Shown: in pieces, positions 44,397 to 50,111 of the stretch
Layout of the letters: each line of letters opens with the position of its first letter
How positions within the stretch are numbered: position 1 is the stretch's first letter
Source: a virus
Virus record (IMG/VR): IMGVR_UViG_3300024324_000425
Coordinates: 1-64,000 of that record
Length of the DNA stretch: 64,000 nucleotides
Direction: 5' to 3' (one strand)
Notes under the pieces: generated by a model
The model's input: the letters and a program-made list of their open reading frames with translations, nothing else
Told to the model about the DNA's origin: nothing
Database searches by the model: none
Program-made: the position numbers and the translations under genes

Positions 44397-45539
44397 ATGA
44401 ATAAAAAATTAATAGAAAAACTACAAGAGAACTTCGCTGATCAGACTGAATTATCTCCTAAGCAAGTGATTGCTGCTGGTGCTGATGTTGGTATGACTCC
44501 AGGTGAAGTGTATAAAGAACTTAACGAATTTCCAAAGATTAGACGTGGTATATACGACATGGCTGGTGTAATGGTACCTTTCAAGACATCACAAAAGACT
44601 GCACCGGTTAAGAACATTGGTGTTTCATCAGTAAGCAACAATGAAGTATTTGTTCCAGAACGAGATAAAACCTTCGTTCAATGGGGTAACTTTTCAGATG
44701 TATTTAAAATTATTAAATCACAAATGTTCTATCCAACATTCATTACTGGTTTGTCTGGTAATGGTAAAACCTTCATGGTTGAACAAGCATGTGCTAAAGC
44801 TAACAGAGAATATGTAAGGGTTCAGATATCACCTGAGACTGATGAAGACGATTTGATTGGTGGCTTCAGATTGCTTAACGGTGAGACGGTGTTCCAAAAA
44901 GGTCCAGTGTTAAAAGCTATGGAAGCAGGTGCAATCCTTCTTATAGACGAGATTGATCGAGGTACTAACAAGATCATGTGCTTACAAGGTGTGTTAGAAG
45001 GCAAACCAATTCTTGTTAAAAAGACCGGTGAGGTTGTAACACCTAAAGAAGGATTCAATGTATTAGCTACGGCAAACACTAAAGGTAAAGGTTCTGATGA
45101 TGGAAGATTCACAGCAGCTACAATTCTGGATGAAGCATTCTTAGAACGATTCACTATCACTGTTGAACAGAGTTACCCAGCTCCTGCAGTTGAAAAGAAA
45201 ATCATTGCAAAACACATGGAAAAATTCGAAAAGATTGATAATGAATTCAATGATTTACTTGTAGGTTGGGCAGACACGATCAGAAAGACTTTCGAAGATG
45301 GCGGTGTTGATGAGATTATCTCTACTCGCAGACTATGTCACATTGTTCAGACATTTTCAATCTTCGGAAAAAGAGACAAGGCAATTGCTTTATGTGTTAA
45401 TCGATTTGATAATGATACTAAAGAAGCTTTCCTTGATCTTTACACAAAGGTTGATGCTACTGTGTCTGGTGTTGGTGAATATCCAAATGATACTTCAACC
45501 AGTGAGTTTGATGTTCCTTATGCTGAGTACAAAATTTAA
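44397..45539 (+). CDS. cobS: MoxR/CobS-type AAA+ ATPase
   Basis: A 380-residue AAA+ protein. Walker A TGLSGNGKT at about residues 118-126, QISPETDEDDLIGGF, Walker B AILLIDEIDRG, then FNVLATANTKGKG and a sensor/Arg-finger region FLERF. It resembles the CobS subunit of cobaltochelatase and the MoxR ATPases that act with VWA partners. cobS-like genes are common in marine T4-like phages, but vitamin B12 synthesis need not be its job here. AGGAAG precedes the ATG. Confidence 0.85.
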   Translation: MNKKLIEKLQENFADQTELSPKQVIAAGADVGMTPGEVYKELNEFPKIRRGIYDMAGVMVPFKTSQKTAPVKNIGVSSVSNNEVFVPERDKTFVQWGNFSDVFKIIKSQMFYPTFITGLSGNGKTFMVEQACAKANREYVRVQISPETDEDDLIGGFRLLNGETVFQKGPVLKAMEAGAILLIDEIDRGTNKIMCLQGVLEGKPILVKKTGEVVTPKEGFNVLATANTKGKGSDDGRFTAATILDEAFLERFTITVEQSYPAPAVEKKIIAKHMEKFEKIDNEFNDLLVGWADTIRKTFEDGGVDEIISTRRLCHIVQTFSIFGKRDKAIALCVNRFDNDTKEAFLDLYTKVDATVSGVGEYPNDTSTSEFDVPYAEYKI

Positions 45540-45561
45540 TTAAAAATAAACAGCAAAACGG

Positions 45562-45590
45562 TGTACTTTTGCAGCGTTTTGTGTTATAAT
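45562..45590 (+). promoter_or_regulatory. Early-type promoter, start codon at predicted transcript start
   Basis: TGTACT, 17 nt, TATAAT with TGT before it and AGA after. The ATG of the next gene begins seven bases after the -10, so the mRNA would have little or no leader. Confidence 0.8.
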
Positions 45591-45597
45591 AGAATCT

Positions 45598-45885
45598 ATG
45601 GAAAATAAAATAAACTACAAATATCATGAAGATAAACTTTTAAACGAGTTTATTCTTTATATAAATAAAACGTATGATCAACACTATTCTAGTGACGATG
45701 GTACACAGTCAATGGATCTTATATCTGCGACTGGAAAAGGCCTAGACTTTTGTTTAGGTAACGTTATTAAATATGCTGCAAGGTATGGTAAAAAGGCTGG
45801 AGCTAATCGAGCTGACCTTATCAAGATCATGCATTATAGTTTATTAGCATTGAATGAGCACGATTTAAATAATGAAAAGGAGTAA
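45598..45885 (+). CDS. DUF3310-like small protein
   Basis: A 95-residue protein with DFCLGNVIKYAARYGKKAG and a following LIKIMHYSLLAL, the core of the DUF3310 family found in many phages, function unknown. No Shine-Dalgarno lies before the ATG; the promoter is immediately upstream, suggesting a leaderless mRNA. Confidence 0.75.
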   Translation: MENKINYKYHEDKLLNEFILYINKTYDQHYSSDDGTQSMDLISATGKGLDFCLGNVIKYAARYGKKAGANRADLIKIMHYSLLALNEHDLNNEKE

Positions 45886-45888
45886 GAA

Positions 45889-46065
45889 ATGAAAAAAGAA
45901 ACATATACAACAACAACCGGCCTCACTGGGGTTTTAATTAGAAATAGAGATGCATTCGTTAATGGTTATGCCGTAAAGAGATTTGGTGAAAACTGGAAAA
46001 ATGCTATCTTAAATTCAGCTAGCGATATTAAAACATATACAACAGAACAGTTGGAGACACTATGA
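45889..46065 (+). CDS. Small hypothetical protein before sliding clamp
   Basis: A 58-residue protein starting MKKETYTTTTGLTG, with AAAAGGAG a few bases upstream. Its TGA overlaps the clamp ATG, so the two should be translationally linked. It contains a NRDAFVNGYAVKRFG segment but no motif I can name. Confidence 0.65.
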   Translation: MKKETYTTTTGLTGVLIRNRDAFVNGYAVKRFGENWKNAILNSASDIKTYTTEQLETL

Positions 46066-46748
46066 AATTAAATAATAGCACGGTCGAAGTCTTAAAGAAC
46101 TTCGCCGCAATCAATAGCAATATTGTTATTGGCACAGAAGGATTTGTTAGAAGTGTTGCGATCGCTAAGAACGTAATGGCTAAAGCAAATATCACAGATG
46201 CATTCCCGTATAAGTTTGGTGTATATGATTTGCCAGAATTTTTAAGCTGTTATAGCTTATTCGATGATGCTGAATTGACATTCTCTGATACTCAGAAGTT
46301 TGTGACATTCTCAGATGGTATTCAATCAATTAAATACTTCTTCTCTGATGTAGAGAATTTAGTTACATCAGACAAAGATATTACTATGCCTGAGAGTGCA
46401 CTCACTTTCACCATTACAGATAGCCAACTTGCTTCTATACGTAAAGCATCTGGTGCACTGAAAGCTAATGACATGGTAATCACCAAGAATACTGAAGGTG
46501 GTTTATGGACAAAGTTAACTGTAACTGATCGTGATAATCCAACTTCAAACGAATTTAGTATCAATATTGCCAATTGCTCTATTGATACTGAAGAGAACTT
46601 TGAGTTTGTTTTTAATATAAACAACTTTAAGTTTAATCAAGCCGATGAATATAAATTCGAAGTAGCTTCGAAAATGATATCAAAGGTAACTACAGACAAT
46701 GTTGACTATTGGTTAGCATTAGAAAAATCATCTAAAATCGGAGTATAA
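46062..46748 (+). CDS. 45: Sliding clamp gp45
   Basis: A 228-residue DNA polymerase processivity clamp. Length and two-domain pattern (FGVYDLPEFLSCYSLFDDAEL early; FKFNQADEYKFEV late) match T4 gp45, which forms a trimeric ring. In T4 gp45 also activates late transcription with gp55, which is encoded in this window. It precedes the clamp loader genes. Confidence 0.92.
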   Translation: MKLNNSTVEVLKNFAAINSNIVIGTEGFVRSVAIAKNVMAKANITDAFPYKFGVYDLPEFLSCYSLFDDAELTFSDTQKFVTFSDGIQSIKYFFSDVENLVTSDKDITMPESALTFTITDSQLASIRKASGALKANDMVITKNTEGGLWTKLTVTDRDNPTSNEFSINIANCSIDTEENFEFVFNINNFKFNQADEYKFEVASKMISKVTTDNVDYWLALEKSSKIGV

Positions 46749-46749
46749 T

Positions 46750-46980
46750 ATGACAGATAAAGTAGAAGAAGCACAAGTAGAGGCAGAAGCACCAGGTATT
46801 GGTTTACAAGATATCGCGGCATGCGTACAAATCATTGATATTGTGACTAAACGAGGTGCCTTTGAAGGTGCTGAATTAGCCGATGTTGGTACTGTACGTA
46901 ATCGTTTAACAGCATTCCTTGATGCTAATAAGCCAGCAGAACCAGATGCTGATGAAGATGCTGATAAAGAAGGCATGTAG
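46750..46980 (+). CDS. Small acidic hypothetical protein after clamp
   Basis: A 76-residue acidic protein (MTDKVEEAQVEAEAPG) with a central AACVQIIDIVTKRGAFEGAEL helix and acidic tail. Genes of this type follow gp45 in marine T4-like phages. It may take part in the replication complex, but nothing in the sequence proves a role. Confidence 0.65.
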   Translation: MTDKVEEAQVEAEAPGIGLQDIAACVQIIDIVTKRGAFEGAELADVGTVRNRLTAFLDANKPAEPDADEDADKEGM

Positions 46981-46988
46981 TAAGACCC

Positions 46989-47065
46989 GCCCCTTTAGCT
47001 TAGTTGGTTAGAGCGTCCGACTCATAATCGGCAGGTCCACTGTTCAAGTCAGTGAAGGGGCACCA
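46989..47065 (+). tRNA. tRNA with CAT anticodon, likely tRNA-Ile2
   Basis: A complete cloverleaf: 7-bp acceptor GCCCCTT/AAGGGGC, D arm, anticodon stem CCGAC/ around CTCATAA with CAT at 47023-47025, T arm CACTG-TTCAAGT-CAGTG, and encoded CCA. G1-C72 pairing excludes an initiator. The anticodon arm (CGACTCATAATCG) and TTCAAGT loop match E. coli tRNA-Ile2, whose C34 is changed to lysidine to read AUA. Elongator Met is the alternative. Reading AUA would suit this AT-rich genome. Confidence 0.9.
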
Positions 47066-47088
47066 AATTATATTATAGGAATTATATT

Positions 47089-47328
47089 ATGTTAGAGAGT
47101 GATAAGCAAGACGTGAAGAAAGTGATGGGTGATGTTATTGACTCAATGATTCGTATTGATAGTGAACGTGAATTCATTAAAGAGACAGTGAACGTACTAT
47201 CTGAGAAACATGACATCAATAAAGCAGTACTTAAAAAAGTTGCTAATATTATGCATAAAGCCAATATGGCAGAAGTGCAAGCAACTAACAATGACATTGA
47301 AGATTTGTTCGAAGATTTGTCCAAATAA
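47089..47328 (+). CDS. Small helical protein, possibly DsbA-like
   Basis: A 79-residue helical protein with SEREFIKETVNVLSEKHD and a VLKKVANIMHKAN segment, then an acidic end. T4 dsbA, a small double-strand DNA-binding protein affecting late transcription, has comparable size and helix pattern. The identification is tentative. It lies between the tRNA and clamp loader. Confidence 0.5.
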   Translation: MLESDKQDVKKVMGDVIDSMIRIDSEREFIKETVNVLSEKHDINKAVLKKVANIMHKANMAEVQATNNDIEDLFEDLSK

Positions 47329-47331
47329 CGG

Positions 47332-47360
47332 TGTACTTTTAGTACGCATTATGTTATAAT
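47332..47360 (+). promoter_or_regulatory. Early-type promoter for clamp loader genes
   Basis: TGTACT, 17 nt, TATAAT with TGT before and AGA after. Unlike its relatives it is followed by a ~100-nt leader before gp44. Confidence 0.85.
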
Positions 47361-47405
47361 AGATATAAGTTAACGCAAAGGTTTAAAGCTTAATAGCTCC
47401 TTTCC

Positions 47406-47440
47406 TTGTTTCCATTTTGGTTGTAATGGGCGTGAAACAA
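47406..47440 (+). promoter_or_regulatory. Structured leader of clamp loader mRNA
   Basis: TTGTTTC pairs with GAAACAA (7 bp) and, inside it, CCATT pairs with AATGG (5 bp). GGTTGT and ACAACC nearby can pair instead. The hairpin lies about 27 nt before the gp44 ATG and could control translation. Confidence 0.6.
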
Positions 47441-47467
47441 CCACCTAATTATACTATGGAGATGTGA

Positions 47468-48400
47468 ATGAGAAATGATTTTTTATGGGTTGAGAAATAT
47501 CGCCCAGCCACTGTTGATGAATGTATTTTAGATAAGTCTTTAAAGACTACATTTAAACAAATAATCAAGAGTGGTGAGCTTCCAAACATGATGTTTACTG
47601 GTTCAGCTGGTATTGGTAAGACCACTGTAGCCAGAGCGCTTTGTAATGAAATGGGGCTTGATCATATAATCATTAACGGTTCGGAAGATGGAAACATCGA
47701 TACTCTTCGTGGTAAAATCAAACAGTTCGCTTCAACTGTTTCATTACAGGGAGGATATAAAGTAGTCATTTTAGATGAGGCTGATTACCTAAACCCCCAA
47801 TCTACTCAACCGGCTCTTCGTGGATTCATTGAAGAGTTCTCTAACAACTGTCGATTCATTCTAACTTGTAACTTCAAGAATAGAATTATTGAACCATTGC
47901 ACTCACGGTGTTCTGTGTATGAATTCAATACTGGTTCAAAGGCTATCATGGCCGGTCAATTCATGGAACGTCTTAAGACTATCTTAACAACTGAACATAT
48001 CAAGTTTGAAGATAGAGTTGTTGCTGAACTAATCATGAAACATATGCCTGACTGGAGGCGTGTCCTGAATGAATGTCAACGGTACAGTGTTGGTGGTACT
48101 ATTGATGCAGGCATTCTAGTGACATTATCAGAAACGTCTATTAAAGAACTTATGGTTGACCTTAAGAAAAAGAACTTTAAAGGTATGCGTAAATGGGTTG
48201 TGGATAACATTGATATGGAGAGTGCTAAGTTATTCAGAATGATATATGATAACATGCTAGAGTATGTTGATCCTTCTTATATACCTCAATTGGTTATGAC
48301 ACTTGCCGACTACTCATATAAAGATGCATTCGTTGCAGATCATGAATTGAATACTGTTGCTTGTCTCACCGAGATCATGTCACAAGGTCAATTTAAATGA
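47468..48400 (+). CDS. 44: Clamp loader large subunit gp44
   Basis: A 310-residue AAA+ ATPase. VEKYRPATVDE, Walker A GSAGIGKT (45-52), Walker B VVILDEADYL and LHSRCSVYEF (sensor/Arg finger SRC) are typical of T4 gp44/RFC small subunits. With gp62 it opens and loads gp45. It overlaps gp62 by 4 nt. Confidence 0.94.
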   Translation: MRNDFLWVEKYRPATVDECILDKSLKTTFKQIIKSGELPNMMFTGSAGIGKTTVARALCNEMGLDHIIINGSEDGNIDTLRGKIKQFASTVSLQGGYKVVILDEADYLNPQSTQPALRGFIEEFSNNCRFILTCNFKNRIIEPLHSRCSVYEFNTGSKAIMAGQFMERLKTILTTEHIKFEDRVVAELIMKHMPDWRRVLNECQRYSVGGTIDAGILVTLSETSIKELMVDLKKKNFKGMRKWVVDNIDMESAKLFRMIYDNMLEYVDPSYIPQLVMTLADYSYKDAFVADHELNTVACLTEIMSQGQFK

Positions 48401-48810
48401 CACTAAATCATAACACCAATGCCTTAGATAAGAATCCGTTCTCTTATTTAAATGCTATTAATAAAAATGTATGGTATCATTTTAAAGATACTGTAATAGA
48501 TAACAAAGACTATCCGGCCTTTATGGTTAACCGCGGTCTTTCTTATTTTCCTGACACTGTGTTATACGCTAATGAGATGAATATGAAAGCACATGTCGAT
48601 GGACAATTGCAATTCGCGTTTTATATAAATATTATCAGGAAACGCAAACGTTTCTCGAAGTGGAATAAAGCTTCTGAGTCTGATGATATAAAATGTATTA
48701 AAGAATACTACGGGTATTCGAATGAAAAGGCCAGAGACGTTCTTCCGCTTTTAACTAATAATCAGTTGAAAATTATAAAGGAACGTATAGATCATGGTGG
48801 AACTAAATGA
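48397..48810 (+). CDS. 62: Clamp loader small subunit gp62
   Basis: A 137-residue protein matching T4 gp62 in position, size and features (NPFSYLNAINKNV start, then helical C-terminus ending LKIIKERIDHGG). It completes the clamp loader. It overlaps regA by 17 nt. Confidence 0.85.
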   Translation: MTLNHNTNALDKNPFSYLNAINKNVWYHFKDTVIDNKDYPAFMVNRGLSYFPDTVLYANEMNMKAHVDGQLQFAFYINIIRKRKRFSKWNKASESDDIKCIKEYYGYSNEKARDVLPLLTNNQLKIIKERIDHGGTK

Positions 48811-49204
48811 TGAGATAGCAAATTGGAATCCCGATATGATGTTGGAAGTGACACTAGCACAACCAGATGACTTCTTAAAAATAAGAGAGACCCTAACTAG
48901 AATGGGAGTTGCTTCAAAGAAGGACTCAAAATTATATCAGTCATGTCACATCCTTCATAAGCAAGGACGATATTTCATTACCCACTTTAAAGAGTTATTC
49001 TTACTAGATGGTAAGCCATCTAACCTAACAGAAAATGACATTGGTCGACGTAATACCATTGTTACCTTAATGTCTGATTGGGGTTTATTAGAAACAGTAG
49101 AGGTTATTGGTGCCACCGCCCCTCTTAACCAAATTAAAATTATTTCCCATAAGGATAAGTCCGAATGGGAATTATGCCCTAAGTACAACATAGGCATAAA
49201 ATAG
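48794..49204 (+). CDS. regA: Translational repressor RegA
   Basis: A 136-residue protein homologous to T4 RegA, which binds start regions of early mRNAs and shuts down their translation. KIRETLTRMGVASKKDSKLY, QSCHILHKQGRY, HFKELFLLDG and WELCPKYNIG match. The N-terminus extends ~13 residues beyond T4 RegA. Two hairpins follow. Confidence 0.93.
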   Translation: MVELNDEIANWNPDMMLEVTLAQPDDFLKIRETLTRMGVASKKDSKLYQSCHILHKQGRYFITHFKELFLLDGKPSNLTENDIGRRNTIVTLMSDWGLLETVEVIGATAPLNQIKIISHKDKSEWELCPKYNIGIK

Positions 49205-49207
49205 AAT

Positions 49208-49232
49208 TTAAGGCATGCTTCGGGTGCCTTAA
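49208..49232 (+). terminator. Stem-loop after regA
   Basis: TTAAGGCA pairs with TGCCTTAA (8 bp), with a CTTCGG core in the loop. No T-run follows, so it may be a processing or stability element rather than a full terminator. Confidence 0.6.
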
Positions 49233-49238
49233 TGTAGC

Positions 49239-49258
49239 AGTGATCCAAGAGGGTCACT
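49239..49258 (+). other. Second stem-loop between regA and hsp20
   Basis: AGTGATCC and GGGTCACT form an 8-bp stem with one T-G wobble around an AAGA loop. A TATAAT overlaps its end at 49258-49263 but has no good -35. Confidence 0.55.
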
Positions 49259-49289
49259 ATAATTAAAACTCGCTTAACAGGAGAAATGT

Positions 49290-49721
49290 ATGACAAACTA
49301 TCAAAGAGATCTATTCTTTGGATTCGACGACTTATTCAATTCGTTGAACAACCCTAAACAACAACAATCGTACCCGCCATATAATGTGGTAAAGAAAGAT
49401 GATAATCATTACTTGATTGAAATCGCAGTGGCTGGATTCAAATTAAATGAAATCGATGTGGTCTTAAAGAAGGGAATCTTAACCGTTACAGGTACTAAAG
49501 ATAAATTCGCAAATGGCGATGAATATATCCATAAGGGTATTTCAACGAGAGACTTTACAAGATCATTTACTTTAGCTGAGACTATTAAAGTGGTTGGTGC
49601 TGATATTGTTGATGGGGTGTTACTAATTGGATTAGAGAACACAACCCCAGAGGAAGACAAACCCCAAACTATTAAGTTAGGTGAATTCACCGCTAAAGCT
49701 AAAGAATTGCTTTTAGGCTAA
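49290..49721 (+). CDS. hsp20: Hsp20 small heat-shock protein
   Basis: A 143-residue small heat-shock protein of the IbpA type. YNVVKKDDNHYLIEIAVAGF and KKGILTVTGTK, then the C-terminal domain ending, form the alpha-crystallin fold. hsp20 genes are frequent in marine T4-like phages and may help protein folding during infection. AGGAG precedes the ATG. Confidence 0.9.
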   Translation: MTNYQRDLFFGFDDLFNSLNNPKQQQSYPPYNVVKKDDNHYLIEIAVAGFKLNEIDVVLKKGILTVTGTKDKFANGDEYIHKGISTRDFTRSFTLAETIKVVGADIVDGVLLIGLENTTPEEDKPQTIKLGEFTAKAKELLLG

Positions 49722-49729
49722 TAGTACAT

Positions 49730-49757
49730 TACAGTATACATTAAGCTGTATACTGTA
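49730..49757 (+). promoter_or_regulatory. 10-bp inverted repeat before Lsm-like gene B
   Basis: TACAGTATAC (49730-49739) and GTATACTGTA (49748-49757) are perfect inverted arms around eight bases; a third GTATAC follows at 49755-49760. It may be an operator or RNA hairpin near a TATATTAT box before ATG 49788. Confidence 0.7.
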
Positions 49758-49787
49758 TACTATATTATACATAATGGAGAAACACTA

Positions 49788-50072
49788 ATGAGTGACCCAA
49801 AAATCGTAAGACTAGTAACAGGCGAAGAGCTTTTATGCAAGATAACAGACTCTAACGAAAACCATGTAACTATCGAAAACCCTCTAATTATTATCCCTAC
49901 AGCCGATGCCAAGATTCAGTTCTTGCCTTATATGGCCTATGCGGATTTTAAAACTCTGCCACTGAGAACACAGGATATCATGTTTGTGGTTAATCCTTCA
50001 TCTCGAATGGCTGATAAATTCTTAGAAGCTACTTCAGGTATTATAACAAATGATACAAAAATAGTTACATAA
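49788..50072 (+). CDS. Lsm/Sm-like small protein B
   Basis: A 94-residue protein sharing with the 38115 gene the motif order K-(L/F)-(V/M)-(T/S)-GE-(E/S), E(N/E)P, (L/W)P-(Y/F)-AD and a closing VV-x-(N/S)P. The layout suggests an Sm-like barrel, perhaps binding RNA. A GGAGAAA site precedes it, unlike the leaderless paralogue. It sits between Hsp20 and DNA polymerase. Confidence 0.6.
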   Translation: MSDPKIVRLVTGEELLCKITDSNENHVTIENPLIIIPTADAKIQFLPYMAYADFKTLPLRTQDIMFVVNPSSRMADKFLEATSGIITNDTKIVT

Positions 50073-50076
50073 AAGG

Positions 50077-50105
50077 TGTACATTTGCTGTTAATTGTGTT
50101 ATAAT
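50077..50105 (+). promoter_or_regulatory. Early-type promoter ending at DNA polymerase start codon
   Basis: TGTACA, 17 nt, TATAAT with TGT before it. Six bases later is ATG 50112, exactly where transcription should start. No Shine-Dalgarno is present. Confidence 0.85.
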
Positions 50106-50111
50106 AGATAC

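Noticed and set aside
44397-45539. Reading the CobS-like gene as proof of vitamin B12 synthesis
   Set aside because: MoxR/CobS ATPases serve many complexes; no other cobalamin gene is present. The VWA partner points to a more general ATPase-VWA machine.
50094-50111. Upstream TTG start for DNA polymerase
   Set aside because: The codons lie across the -10 box of the promoter and before the expected transcript start; no ribosome site precedes them.
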